Assembly: GCA_965224275.1 (NCBI GenBank)
Contig: CBDCYR010000005.1
Coordinates: 310,001 to 374,000 of the forward strand
Direction: 5' to 3'
Source of the DNA: CAUZWH01 sp965224275
GTDB lineage: Bacteria > Pseudomonadota > Alphaproteobacteria > SHVV01
DNA: 64,000 nt
The notes beneath the pieces were generated by a model. The model had not been told where the DNA came from and searched no databases. It saw only the letters and a program-made list of their open reading frames with translations. Shown in pieces: positions 35,956 through 45,450 of this stretch. Each line of letters opens with the position of its first letter. Positions within the stretch are counted from its first letter, which is position 1. A program made the position numbers and the translations under genes.

Positions 35956-36813
35956 ATGACATCTCAAACAATCGACGTGCAGCCGCTCTCGGGCGCTATC
36001 GGCGCTGAAATATTTGGTGTCGACCTCTCGCGGGACCTGCCTCAAGAGACATTTTCAGAGATCCATCAAGCCTTCCTCGATCACCTGGTGATCTTTTTTC
36101 GCGATCAGGAGTTGACGGTCGATCGGCAAGTCTCGTTTGCCCGGCGTTTTGGTCCATTGGCGGTCGATCCGTTCATTGCCGGACCCGACGACCGGCCTGA
36201 ACTGATGGTTGTCGCCCGCGAGAAACACGAACAGCGGGCATTCGGTGAGAACTGGCATTCGGACAACAGCTATCTCGACAAGCCGCCACTGGGATCCTTC
36301 CTCTATGGGGTCGAAATCCCGCCACATGGCGGCGACACGCTGTTTGCCAACCAATATCAGTCCTTTGAATCCCTTTCCCCCGGGCTCCAAGCCGTTCTCG
36401 AAACCCTACAAGCGGTTCACGCACCGCGCGGCTACCACAAGGCGATTGCGGCCGGTCAATTCGATGACGGCGCGATGAAGCTTCGCGACGACGAGCTAAT
36501 GGACCGCACCTTGACCGCAGAGGCGAGCCATCCGGTTGTCCGTACCCATCCGGAGACCGGGCGTAAAGCGCTCTATGTCAACAAATCCTATACCGTGGGA
36601 TTCCAAGGTTGGACCGAGGCGGAGAGCCGGCCGCTGCTCGATTTCCTCATCGATCACGCGGTCAAGCCCGAGTTCAGCTGCCGCTTTCGCTGGCAACCCA
36701 AGTCGATGGCGCTGTGGGACAATCGCTGCGCCATGCATCTGGCGATCAACGATGTCCATGGCTACCGCCGGGTCATGCATCGCGTGGTCGCCGAAGGAGA
36801 TCGACCGTATTGA
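35956..36813 (+). CDS. TauD/TfdA-family Fe(II)/2-oxoglutarate dioxygenase
   Basis: The 285-residue protein has the normal facial triad: His and Asp in NWHSDNSYLDKPP and the distal His in WDNRCAMHLAIND, followed by the 2-oxoglutarate-binding Arg in YRRVMHRVV. GVEIPPHGGDTLFANQY is typical of the family. TauD/TfdA enzymes release sulfite from taurine or cleave the ether of 2,4-D type compounds; the substrate here is unknown. A second, altered family member follows after 103 bases. Confidence 0.92.
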   Translation: MTSQTIDVQPLSGAIGAEIFGVDLSRDLPQETFSEIHQAFLDHLVIFFRDQELTVDRQVSFARRFGPLAVDPFIAGPDDRPELMVVAREKHEQRAFGENWHSDNSYLDKPPLGSFLYGVEIPPHGGDTLFANQYQSFESLSPGLQAVLETLQAVHAPRGYHKAIAAGQFDDGAMKLRDDELMDRTLTAEASHPVVRTHPETGRKALYVNKSYTVGFQGWTEAESRPLLDFLIDHAVKPEFSCRFRWQPKSMALWDNRCAMHLAINDVHGYRRVMHRVVAEGDRPY

Positions 36814-36916
36814 TCCCGATCACCCCGATTGAGAGGCTGATCGACCTGCTTGTGTATCGCTCAAGGGTAAGCGGCTCTACCGCAGCGGCGAAAATCGAGC
36901 GACAGCAGGTGTCGTG

Positions 36917-37729
36917 ATGGCCTACACCGTCAACCGCCTTTGTTCAGCGATTGGCGCCGAGGTGATCGGGGTAGAAGCGGCGGCAATCAACGACGACGTG
37001 TTCGATGAACTACGCGCTATTTGGATTGCGCATGACGGCCTTTTGGTACTCCGAGATCAGCACCTTACACCCGAAGCACACGTAGCTTTCAGCCGTCACT
37101 TTGGCGATCTCCTGCCGCATGGCCTGGCCAAATTCGAGCTGCCGGGTTTTCCTGAGATATTTCACTTTCATGTCCCCGTTGAGGAGCAGATCGTCGCTAC
37201 GAACACACTTCAGTCGGGCAGTGCTTGGCATGCCGCACACACCTACGAGAAAGATCTCTCGGGTGCGTCGATCTGTCACGTGATCGAAATGCCGCCGGTC
37301 GGGGGCGATATGTTCTTCGCCAATATGTACGCAGCTTATGAGGCACTGTCTGAGCCGATCAAAGGGCTGCTTGATCAGCTTCGGGCGGTGCACCAACACC
37401 CGGGGGCTGCGAACAAGGAAGGAGAACCGCGAGCGTCCGCCGAACACCCGGTTGTCTATGTCCACCCCGAATCCAGGCGCAAGGCACTGCTCATCAGTCC
37501 GGCTTTTACCACCGACCTCATCGGACTAACCGCGGATGAGAGTGAAGCCTTGATCGAATTCTTGTGTCGGCATTGCACGCGTCCCGAATTCACCTACCGG
37601 CACCATTGGCGTATCAACGATCTGATGGTCTCGGATGATCGCTGCAGCCTCCACTACAACATCAGCGGCTATTCAGGAGACGGCGCGGTCACAATGAATC
37701 GGACCAGCGCGGTGGCTGCTGTCGCGTAA
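36917..37729 (+). CDS. TauD-family protein with HxA in place of HxD (possible halogenase-like or inactive)
   Basis: The 270-residue protein is clearly TauD-like (HVIEMPPVGGDMFFANMYAA, the second conserved block). The first iron motif reads SAWHAAHTYEKD, so His is kept but the Asp ligand is Ala. The distal His (VSDDRCSLHYN) and the 2-oxoglutarate Arg (MNRTSAVA) are kept. In Fe/2-oxoglutarate halogenases the carboxylate ligand is replaced by Ala or Gly, leaving room for chloride. The same change can also mean loss of function. GTG 36914 directly precedes the chosen ATG. Its neighbour at 35956 has the normal motif, so the pair may arise from duplication and divergence. Confidence 0.8.
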   Translation: MAYTVNRLCSAIGAEVIGVEAAAINDDVFDELRAIWIAHDGLLVLRDQHLTPEAHVAFSRHFGDLLPHGLAKFELPGFPEIFHFHVPVEEQIVATNTLQSGSAWHAAHTYEKDLSGASICHVIEMPPVGGDMFFANMYAAYEALSEPIKGLLDQLRAVHQHPGAANKEGEPRASAEHPVVYVHPESRRKALLISPAFTTDLIGLTADESEALIEFLCRHCTRPEFTYRHHWRINDLMVSDDRCSLHYNISGYSGDGAVTMNRTSAVAAVA

Positions 37730-37752
37730 TACCACCCCGCAACCGTCAGGAT

Positions 37753-38658
37753 CTACGAGATCGGCGCCGCCCGTCTCCGCTCGCGATGAATAACATACAA
37801 GCCGCCGGCGATAATCAGCACCGCACCGCTGACGGTCCACCTATCCGGCACATCGCCAAACAGGAAAAAACCAACAATCACAGCCCAGATCAGCGCGCTG
37901 TATTTGAACGGTGCGGCGGCCGAAACCTGCACGAATCGGTACATCACGATCATTAGAAAATGCGCGCAAAGTTGCAGCCCGGCGGCGCCCGCGAGAAACC
38001 CCATTTCCGGCCCCGATGGCGTTTGCCAGTCGAATGGTAGCGTAGCCAGGCCCGCCAGGGTCACCGCGAGGGTGGTGTAGAATAGCGTCGCCAACGGTGA
38101 ATCGCCGGCACTGATACGACGCGTGATGAGGTCGCGGGTTGCACTGCAGGCCGCGGCGGCGACTGGCACCAGAGCAAACCAATAAACACCCTCGGCGCTC
38201 GGCCGCAGCATCACGACCATGCCCATAAATCCAACAACAACCGCGGTGCTGCGGTGCCAACCGACGCGCTCGCCAAGAAAGATCGGCGCCATCGCAGTCA
38301 GCATCAGCGGTGCCACGAACATCAGCGCGGTCGCATCGGCGAGCGGCATCGCGCGCAACGCGGCAACAAACAGGAAGCTCGACAGCACCATCATTGCCGC
38401 GCGACCGGCCTGACCGCGCGGGTGCAGAACCCGCAGCGCGCCAAATTGGCCGGTCAGCCACAGGTAAATCACCACCAGGACCATCACCACCGAGCCACGC
38501 AGGGCAATGATCTCACCGATCGGTAACGTCGCCGACACCGTCTTGACCGCGGCGTCGTTCATGACGATTAGAAAAGACCCGCCGAGCGAGCAGGCAATGC
38601 CAACCCCCGGCGCATGCACCAGTGATCGGCCGCTGACAAACTCGCGCAATACGGTCAT
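37753..38658 (-). CDS. DMT-superfamily (EamA) transporter
   Basis: The 301-residue protein has ten predicted membrane segments in two EamA repeats (for example LPLADATALMFVAPLML-like PLADATALMFVAPLMLTAM near residue 105 and FVQVSAAAPFKYSALIWAVI near residue 245). Such carriers export or import small metabolites. It is the last gene of an operon with an amidase and a Rieske oxygenase. Confidence 0.9.
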   Translation of the reverse strand: MTVLREFVSGRSLVHAPGVGIACSLGGSFLIVMNDAAVKTVSATLPIGEIIALRGSVVMVLVVIYLWLTGQFGALRVLHPRGQAGRAAMMVLSSFLFVAALRAMPLADATALMFVAPLMLTAMAPIFLGERVGWHRSTAVVVGFMGMVVMLRPSAEGVYWFALVPVAAAACSATRDLITRRISAGDSPLATLFYTTLAVTLAGLATLPFDWQTPSGPEMGFLAGAAGLQLCAHFLMIVMYRFVQVSAAAPFKYSALIWAVIVGFFLFGDVPDRWTVSGAVLIIAGGLYVIHRERRRAAPIS

Positions 38659-38679
38659 GTTGAACGCCGCCGGGCGGGC

Positions 38680-39990
38680 TCAGCCGAGCACGGGAAGTTG
38701 CAAGCGCTGCGCCACCCATTTCCCGGTCACGACGAGCCGGGCTTCATCGCGTCGAGGCGAGACCAATTGCACGCCGAGCGGCATGCCGTTGGGTCCGCTA
38801 CTGATCGGCAGGTGGAGGCACGGCAGGTCGAGGATCGTCCACAGCCGATTGAAGATACCGTTGCCAATGTCGTTCAAATCCGGCACCGCCTCGCCGGGCG
38901 CGCTTAAGGTAAGAATGGTTTCATCGGCACCGAACATATCGCCGATCTCAGCCTGGCATTGCCGAATCAATTCGCGCGCGTCCGATACCTCCGTGGTCGA
39001 GAATCGATCGGCCGCGGCCAGTATCTGCTGCAGCGATTCGCTCAACTCGGATCGATGATCGCGCCACTCCGGCGCCAGCGAAATCAGCGTCTCCGAATTG
39101 CAGATCGGGTGGAATGCATCCTCAATGCCGCCAAACGAGGTCGGCAGGTCGACCTCGCGAACATCGCTGCCCTGCGATCTCAGGTCATCCGCGGTCTGCT
39201 CGAGCAACTCCTGCGCTGCCGCATCCGCCTGATCCCAATAGGGCGTGCGGCACAACGCGATCCTTGGGCCACGCGCGGCGCTTGGGAGCACCATTTCCGC
39301 GCCCGTGAAAACCGCGGTTAGCATCGGAATGTCGTCCAGCGAGCGGATGTGAAAGCCGATCGTATCGATCGAAGGCGCGACGTGCCTGAGGCCAGCCGTC
39401 GGCACCACCCCGAACAGCGGCTTGTAGCCAACGATGCCGCAAAAGGCTGAAGGTCGGATGATCGACCCACCGGTCTGCGTCCCCAGCGCGGCCGGAACCA
39501 TGCTATCGGCGACCGCTGCTGCGGATCCGCTCGACGAACCCCCCGGCGTATAATCCAGGTGGTGCGGATTGCGCGTAGCGGTGGGATGGCGGAACGCGAA
39601 TTCGGTCGTCGTCGTCTTACCGAGGATGACGGCGCCAGCTTCACGCAACCGCGCAACACACGCCCCATCGTCAGCGGGCCGATTGTTGCGATGGATCGGC
39701 GACCCATACGACGTCGGCATATCGGCGGTATCGATCAGGTCCTTTATGCCGATTGGCACACCATGCAGCGGCCCGCGAGTGATCTGGCGATCTCGCTCGC
39801 GTGCCTGCGCCAACGCGGCGTCAGGATCGAGCCAGGCCCAGGCGTGGACGGCAGGTTCGCGCGCGTCGATTCGTGCCAGCAACGCCTCGGTCAACGCCGC
39901 TGACGTCAAGCGACCGGCCGCGATCGCCCGCCCCGCCCCGCCGACCGACAGTGCGGTTGGATCGGCTTGTGAGTTCTCGGTTGCGGGCAC
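38680..39990 (-). CDS. Amidase signature-family enzyme
   Basis: The 436-residue protein has the Ser-cisSer-Lys triad: Lys in GVPIGIKDLIDTADMPT, cis-Ser in YTPGGSSSGSAAAVAD and nucleophile Ser in GTQTGGSIIRPSAFCG. It hydrolyses an amide of unknown nature. Not GatA, since no gatB or gatC is near. GTG start at 39990, 12 bases after the stop of the Rieske gene, supports cotranscription: the amidase could act on the hydroxylated product or release the aromatic acid. Confidence 0.92.
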   Translation of the reverse strand: MPATENSQADPTALSVGGAGRAIAAGRLTSAALTEALLARIDAREPAVHAWAWLDPDAALAQARERDRQITRGPLHGVPIGIKDLIDTADMPTSYGSPIHRNNRPADDGACVARLREAGAVILGKTTTTEFAFRHPTATRNPHHLDYTPGGSSSGSAAAVADSMVPAALGTQTGGSIIRPSAFCGIVGYKPLFGVVPTAGLRHVAPSIDTIGFHIRSLDDIPMLTAVFTGAEMVLPSAARGPRIALCRTPYWDQADAAAQELLEQTADDLRSQGSDVREVDLPTSFGGIEDAFHPICNSETLISLAPEWRDHRSELSESLQQILAAADRFSTTEVSDARELIRQCQAEIGDMFGADETILTLSAPGEAVPDLNDIGNGIFNRLWTILDLPCLHLPISSGPNGMPLGVQLVSPRRDEARLVVTGKWVAQRLQLPVLG

Positions 39991-40002
39991 GTGCTTCGAT
40001 CG

Positions 40003-41265
40003 TTACTCGGCGCCCGCGACGGGGATCCCCATTAGCTCGCAGTAGTTGAGCCACATGCCGCGCATCGGCACTTCGGTGACCGTGGTGTATTGCGTCCCGA
40101 TCTCGCCGAGACCGCCCATTTCGATCACCGATTGCTCATCCCCACTGCCGCGAATACCAAGCTGGCACAAACGGCCGACCTCGCCGTCTTCCATTGACGA
40201 GAACCCGGCGGGTCCGACAATGTTGGCGTTCTTCATTCTCAGCTCGCGCAATTCGGCGTCGTCATCGGCGTAGCCGAAATAGGTCCAGTAAAGCTCGAAC
40301 TCGTCGTGCCGGCGCGGCCGGATCTGGCGTGTCGCCAGCGAGTTCGACAGCTGCTGGAAGATCACATTGGGAAACACAGCGCACAGATTTGCCGCCATGT
40401 TGATGTCGAATTCGTCGCGATAAGCCCACACCGAGGGATCGTTCAAACGCATCGAGCTGTCCTGCAGAAATCCGACGTCTTGATAGGCCTCTTTGGCCTC
40501 GTCAGCGTCGTCGCTGTCGTGATGGCTAAAGGTAGCTTCGTGGCGAACCCGCTTGTCCATCCGCATGCCACCGTCCTCGGTTGCCCGGAACAGGCCGAAC
40601 GTGGTCGACATCTGATGCAATAGCCCGGCGTGGTAACCATCGTGGGTGTTCTCGACGTAGAGCTTCCAGTTGCCGGGAATGCGCTGGCGCGAATACCCCA
40701 GAATTTCGACCGGGCGATTACCGAACAGAAGATCAAGATAGTCACACATCGGTTCGTCAAGAAATTCCGCGAGCGGTTCGGTGCTCGCATCGAAGGTGAC
40801 AAAAATCACCCCGGCGTAACTGTCGACCCGCACTGTTCTAAGCCCGTGGTCGGCCATCTCAAAGTCGGGGGGCATGCCGCCCTTGCCCTTGAGGCCGCGC
40901 ATGAATGGCACACCGATCAAGTCGCCCTTCAGGTCGTAGCACCAGTGGTGATAGATGCAGGTGAAATCGTCGGTCGTGCCGAAACGGTCGCGCACCAGTA
41001 GGGTTCCACGATGCGCGCAGCGATTGACAAACGCTTGCAGCGACCCATCGCCCGCACGCACCACAACCATCGGTGTGTCGCCAGCATACGACGTCAGATA
41101 GTCGCCCGGGTTCGGGATTTCGGCTTCCAAACCAACATTGAGCCAGACCGGTCCGCGGAAGATCCGTTCCTGCTCCAGCGCGTGGAGTTCGGGATCGAGG
41201 AACACCGAGTAGGGAACCCGGCTGTAGTCCGATCGCGGCCAGCGCAGTTCAGAAATCCCGACCAT
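40003..41265 (-). CDS. Rieske non-heme iron oxygenase large subunit
   Basis: The 420-residue protein carries the Rieske ligands in NRCAHRG (Cys 83, His 85) and CIYHHWCYD (Cys 103, His 106). The mononuclear iron site is in ENTHDGYHAGLLH (His-His, with the bridging Asp). Sequence character is closest to anthranilate/salicylate-type oxygenases. The start at 41265 has GGGAGAG just upstream; a longer frame to 41328 lacks such a signal. First gene of an operon with amidase and DMT transporter. No small subunit or electron-transfer protein adjoins it. Confidence 0.92.
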   Translation of the reverse strand: MVGISELRWPRSDYSRVPYSVFLDPELHALEQERIFRGPVWLNVGLEAEIPNPGDYLTSYAGDTPMVVVRAGDGSLQAFVNRCAHRGTLLVRDRFGTTDDFTCIYHHWCYDLKGDLIGVPFMRGLKGKGGMPPDFEMADHGLRTVRVDSYAGVIFVTFDASTEPLAEFLDEPMCDYLDLLFGNRPVEILGYSRQRIPGNWKLYVENTHDGYHAGLLHQMSTTFGLFRATEDGGMRMDKRVRHEATFSHHDSDDADEAKEAYQDVGFLQDSSMRLNDPSVWAYRDEFDINMAANLCAVFPNVIFQQLSNSLATRQIRPRRHDEFELYWTYFGYADDDAELRELRMKNANIVGPAGFSSMEDGEVGRLCQLGIRGSGDEQSVIEMGGLGEIGTQYTTVTEVPMRGMWLNYCELMGIPVAGAE

Positions 41266-41417
41266 TCCACTCTCCCTTTGGGATGCGCGACGGGCATCGT
41301 CCGCTACCACGGTATCACGCTCAGCCACCGGGCACGCGCCGGATCAATTGCGTCGAGCGACCCAACGCGGATAGAATTTTTTCAACCAGGCTCATTGGGA
41401 GCCTAGGGGAGGAAATC

Positions 41418-42455
41418 ATGACCAAACAAAATGTAGATCCCAAGGGTCTTACGCGTCGTCGTTTCGTGTGGTCGGCCGCCGCCGGCGGTCTTGTCGCAGC
41501 GAGTACACCGCTGTTCTCCAAACGCGCCGCATCAGCCGGCAAGGTGAAGATCGGCTACATCTCCATTCACAATCCCCAATCTTTCTGGGCGAAGTTCTTT
41601 TTTGAGCTGCAGAAGCAGGCCAAAGCACACTCGGACGGTGATCTCATGATCGAATGGGCAGGCGGCCCCGAAACCATGCCGCCGCTGCAGGCGCCCGACG
41701 CGATCTCCAAGGGCGTGTTCGATATGTGCCTGTCGACGTTTGGCTTCTATGGCAATGCCATACCCGAAGGCGTCGGCCTCCAGATCGAGGTCGCGTCGGC
41801 GAAAGCGCTGCGCCAATCCGGCGCGCTCGAATATATGGACAGCATTCACCGCAAGAAGCTCGGCGTCACCATCGTCGGACTGCCGTCAAGCGGGGCCGGC
41901 TACGGCGTATTCACGGCCAAGCCGATCAGGCATCTCAGCGACTTCAAGGGCCTCAAGATCCGCTCGCTCGGGCTCCAGGTGGCGATGCTGAAGAAGCTGG
42001 GCTGCTCGACCGTCGCAATTCGTCCCTCCGAGACCTATGCCGCACTGGAGCGCGGCGTGGTTGAAGGGCTGACCTGGCCGGTCGTCGGCGCCATCGAGTT
42101 TCGCTACCACGAAGTGGCGCCCAACCTGCTGCAGCCGAACTACTACCACTCGATGGTAGATCACATGGTCAATGCAAAGCGCTTCGACGGCCTGCCCAAG
42201 GACATCCAGAAAGCATTTCTAGATGCCTCTGAAGCAACCGACGCCTGGGGCTTGGCGTTGACTCAGAAAACCGCGATCACCGAGCGCGAAGCCATGAAGA
42301 AACAAGGACTGGTCGAGAACCATCTGCCGGCCGACGAAGCGAAGGAGTTTCTCGACATTGCGGTCAATGCCGGCTGGGACAAGGTCATTAAGGACGCTCC
42401 CGACACCGGTCCCAAACTACGTGACTTGATGATCAAAGCCGCGGCCATGTCGTAG
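41418..42455 (+). CDS. dctP: TRAP transporter substrate-binding protein (DctP type)
   Basis: The 345-residue protein has a Tat signal (LTRRRFVWSAAAGGL) and the DctP fold (IGYISIHNPQSFWAKFFFEL, SDFKGLKIRSLGLQVAMLKK and VAIRPSETYAALERGVVEGL). It catches a carboxylate ligand in the periplasm for the permeases encoded next. GGGGAGG lies 7 bases before the ATG. Divergent from the Rieske/amidase operon across 152 bases, which must hold both promoters. Confidence 0.93.
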   Translation: MTKQNVDPKGLTRRRFVWSAAAGGLVAASTPLFSKRAASAGKVKIGYISIHNPQSFWAKFFFELQKQAKAHSDGDLMIEWAGGPETMPPLQAPDAISKGVFDMCLSTFGFYGNAIPEGVGLQIEVASAKALRQSGALEYMDSIHRKKLGVTIVGLPSSGAGYGVFTAKPIRHLSDFKGLKIRSLGLQVAMLKKLGCSTVAIRPSETYAALERGVVEGLTWPVVGAIEFRYHEVAPNLLQPNYYHSMVDHMVNAKRFDGLPKDIQKAFLDASEATDAWGLALTQKTAITEREAMKKQGLVENHLPADEAKEFLDIAVNAGWDKVIKDAPDTGPKLRDLMIKAAAMS

Positions 42456-42546
42456 TCGGGTCGCATAGATCCATCTGGAAGTGGCGCCGGCGGAGAGCCT
42501 CGCGCGTATCGCATAAGCGGGACCTTCGTCGGCGCTGTTACAGTCA

Positions 42547-43080
42547 ATGTTGCGGCGTCTAAACGCCTCCTATGATCGACTGATCGAGGCGCTCGCCTTA
42601 CTGGCGGCGCTATCGATCGGCTGCATGTGCGTGTGGGTCACCTATGAAGTGGTCATGCGCTATCTCTTCACGCGGCCGACGATCTGGGCCGTCGATCTCT
42701 CCGAATACACCCTCCTGTGGTCAACCTTTCTCGCCGCACCCTGGGTGCTCAAGCGTGAAGGCCATGTCACGATCGACTTACTGGTCAACGCGCTAGGGCC
42801 GACCTCGCGACAGCGGCTCGGCATCGTCGTCTCGCTCATCGGCGCTGCGATTTGCGCCATCTTCGCGTGGAGCACCGCCTTCAGCGTTATCGAGTACTAC
42901 CAGCGCGAACTCATCATCCGCCACCTCTGGGAAATCAAACAATACATCCCCTACATCGCGATCCCGGTCGGCGGCACCCTGCTCACGATTGAGTTCCTAC
43001 GCCGCGCTTATCGCTATGCAACGGGCACGCAAGCGGGTTTGAAACCGGATGCGGCTCCGGTCCGCAAGGCGTTCGGGTAG
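42547..43080 (+). CDS. dctQ: TRAP transporter small permease (DctQ type)
   Basis: The 177-residue protein has four membrane segments and the conserved RPTIWAVDLSEYTLLWSTFL stretch of DctQ proteins, followed by GHVTIDLLV. It lies between the binding-protein and large-permease genes and forms the transporter with DctM. Confidence 0.92.
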   Translation: MLRRLNASYDRLIEALALLAALSIGCMCVWVTYEVVMRYLFTRPTIWAVDLSEYTLLWSTFLAAPWVLKREGHVTIDLLVNALGPTSRQRLGIVVSLIGAAICAIFAWSTAFSVIEYYQRELIIRHLWEIKQYIPYIAIPVGGTLLTIEFLRRAYRYATGTQAGLKPDAAPVRKAFG

Positions 43081-43089
43081 GGGTCCATC

Positions 43090-44400
43090 GTGGATTGGGT
43101 CGGGTCACTCCTGATTCTGTTCGCCCTGCTGTTGGTCGGATTGGCCAGCGGCTTGCCGGTGGCTTTCACCTTCTTCGGGATCAGTTTCGGTGGCCTATAT
43201 TTTCTGTTCGGCCCAGTCGCGTTTTCACTAATCGCGGCGCACACTTTCGCCTCGGTCGCGCTGTTTGCGTTTATCCCGATTCCGTTGTTCGTGTTCATGG
43301 GCGAGGTCTTGCTGCGCTCCGGTCTGGCCGGCGAAACCGTCGATGGCGCCGATCGCTGGATCGGCCGCGTCCCGGGGCGGCTTTCGGTGTCGACCGTCGC
43401 CGGCGGCACCGTGCTGAGCACGCTGAGCGGGTCGAGTATGGCCGCGGTCGCGATGCTGGGCTCGACGCTGCTGCCGGAAATGACGCGCAAGAAATATCAA
43501 CCCGAAATGTCGGTAGCACCGATCCTTGCCGCCGGCGGCCTCGCGGTGTTGATTCCGCCCTCCGCTGTCGCGGTGCTGCTCGGTGCGCTCGCCAAAGTCT
43601 CCATCGCCAAGCTTTTGATCGCGGGTATTATCCCCGGCCTGCTGCTGGCGTCGGTCTACGTTCTCTATTTCGTCGGCCGCGCCATGCTGCAGCCCAAGCT
43701 CGCACCACCGTCGACGGACATCGACGTTTCGTGGTCGGCACGATTGCGAACCCTATGGTTGCTGATCCCGCTCGGCGTCCTGATCATGGTGGTCACCGGG
43801 TTCATCTTCTTTGGTATCGCCACGCCATCGGAAGCGGCCGCCATGGGGGCGCTGGCTGCCGTCGTACTGGCCCGTATTTTCGGACGCATGAACTGGCAGG
43901 TGATCCGCGATGCGTTGATGTCGACGGTGACCACGTCGACGATGGTTCTGCTCGTGATTGCCGGATCGAGCGCCTATGCCCAGGTGCTAGGCGCAACCGG
44001 AGCCACCAGCAAACTGGTCGCGGTGGTGACCGCGCTACCGTTGGCGCCAATCCTGATGGTGATTGGCATGCAGGCGGTCGTGCTGGTGCTCGGCTGCTTC
44101 ATCGATGGCGTGTCGATCATGCTGATTACCTTGCCGATCTTCATGCCTATCATTGCCACCCTGGGGCTCGATCCCATCTGGTTTTCGGTTCTGATCCTGA
44201 TCCAAATCGAACTGGCCGGCATCACACCGCCATTTGGGCTGTTGCTGTTCGTCCTCAAAGGCGTTCGCCCCGAGCTTAGAACACGCGATATCTATCGTTC
44301 GGTGATTCCGATCGTGATTATGCAATTCTTCGTTGCCGGCCTGGTTATGGGCTTTCCCGAGCTGGCGACGATCTTGCCGTCCCTGATGGACCGGCCCTGA
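43090..44400 (+). CDS. dctM: TRAP transporter large permease (DctM type)
   Basis: The 436-residue protein has about 12 membrane segments with DctM signatures VALFAFIPIPLFVFMGEVLL, GSSMAAVAMLGSTLLPEM and VLGCFIDGVSIMLITLPIFM. It moves the carboxylate in exchange for a sodium gradient. GTG start, 9 bases after the dctQ stop. The aldo/keto reductase, Rieske and luciferase-like genes follow closely, so the uptake system and oxidation enzymes are one transcription unit. Confidence 0.95.
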   Translation: MDWVGSLLILFALLLVGLASGLPVAFTFFGISFGGLYFLFGPVAFSLIAAHTFASVALFAFIPIPLFVFMGEVLLRSGLAGETVDGADRWIGRVPGRLSVSTVAGGTVLSTLSGSSMAAVAMLGSTLLPEMTRKKYQPEMSVAPILAAGGLAVLIPPSAVAVLLGALAKVSIAKLLIAGIIPGLLLASVYVLYFVGRAMLQPKLAPPSTDIDVSWSARLRTLWLLIPLGVLIMVVTGFIFFGIATPSEAAAMGALAAVVLARIFGRMNWQVIRDALMSTVTTSTMVLLVIAGSSAYAQVLGATGATSKLVAVVTALPLAPILMVIGMQAVVLVLGCFIDGVSIMLITLPIFMPIIATLGLDPIWFSVLILIQIELAGITPPFGLLLFVLKGVRPELRTRDIYRSVIPIVIMQFFVAGLVMGFPELATILPSLMDRP

Positions 44401-44418
44401 CCGCGCGGAGGCCGGATC

Positions 44419-45426
44419 ATGGAGTATCGCCGTCTTGGCAACAGCGGCCTGCGTATATCGCGCATTGGCCTTGGCACCATGACCTTTGGCGGCATGGTCA
44501 ACGAGAGAGACAGTCATCGCCAACTCGATCGCGCCGTCGATGGCGGCATCAATTTCATCGACACAGCTGAACAATACGCGTCACCGCCGACCGCTGATTC
44601 CTACGGCAAGTCGGAGGAAATCATCGGCCAATGGCTCGCGACCAAACCCCGCGATGCAGTGATCCTGGCCAGCAAGATCAGCGGCCCGGCCGAATTCGGC
44701 TACCCTCTCCCACACATCCGCGGCGGCCTCACGGCATTCGATCGCCACCACCTCACCCGCGCCGTCGAGGGATCCCTGCGTCGCCTCAAAACAGACTACA
44801 TCGACCTCTACCAGCTCCATTGGCCGGATCGTAAGACGCCGGTGGCCGAGCAACTCGAAGCCATCGAACGTCTGATCGATGCCGGTAAGATCCGCTATTT
44901 CGGCGCCAACGTCGAAACCGCATGGGGGTTGACCAAATTCGCCACCCTGGCCGACGAGCGCGGCCTGCCCCGCATTGCCAGCATTCAAACCGGTTACAAT
45001 CTGCTGGAGCGCGATGTCGACGTCGCCACTGCCGAAGTCTGTGAGCTGGAGAACATCGGATTTCTCGCCTTCTCCGCGTTGGCGATGGGCGTACTGACCG
45101 GCAAATATGCCGGCGGCAAATTTCCCAAAGGCAGCCGACTGGCCGAAAACGCGCTCTACCGCGAGCGCTGGGGTTACGGGGCGGCCGATGTCTTGGCGAC
45201 GGCCGATAGATATGTCGCGATCGCCGGGAATGCCGGGATCTCGCCGATCGATCTCGCCATCGCCTGGCTGCTAAGCCGGCCGTTCTTGACCGCGGCTCTG
45301 TCGGCGGCAACCAAACTCGAACATCTCGATGCGCTGCTCAAAGCGGCCGAGGTGACCCTCGCTGATGACGTCCTGGCCGAGATTGACGGGGTCCACGCCG
45401 CCGCGCGGCTCGACCTGCACCCGTGA
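44419..45426 (+). CDS. Aldo/keto reductase
   Basis: The 335-residue TIM barrel shows the catalytic tetrad region GINFIDTAEQYASPP (Asp, Tyr), ILASKISGPAEF (Lys), IDLYQLHWPD (His), and the NADP-binding end (GISPIDLAIAWLLSRPF). It belongs to the Tas/YajO-like group by its GNSGLRISRIGLGTMTFGG start. It would reduce a carbonyl formed in the pathway. GGAGG 8 bases before the ATG; 18 bases after dctM. Confidence 0.93.
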   Translation: MEYRRLGNSGLRISRIGLGTMTFGGMVNERDSHRQLDRAVDGGINFIDTAEQYASPPTADSYGKSEEIIGQWLATKPRDAVILASKISGPAEFGYPLPHIRGGLTAFDRHHLTRAVEGSLRRLKTDYIDLYQLHWPDRKTPVAEQLEAIERLIDAGKIRYFGANVETAWGLTKFATLADERGLPRIASIQTGYNLLERDVDVATAEVCELENIGFLAFSALAMGVLTGKYAGGKFPKGSRLAENALYRERWGYGAADVLATADRYVAIAGNAGISPIDLAIAWLLSRPFLTAALSAATKLEHLDALLKAAEVTLADDVLAEIDGVHAAARLDLHP

Positions 45427-45450
45427 GGATGCAGCGATGAGGGTGCACCG

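Noticed and set aside
42263..44574. Long frames opposite and within the TRAP transporter and aldo/keto reductase genes
   Set aside because: They overlap strongly supported genes with family motifs and read as low-complexity sequence rich in Arg, Ala and Pro.
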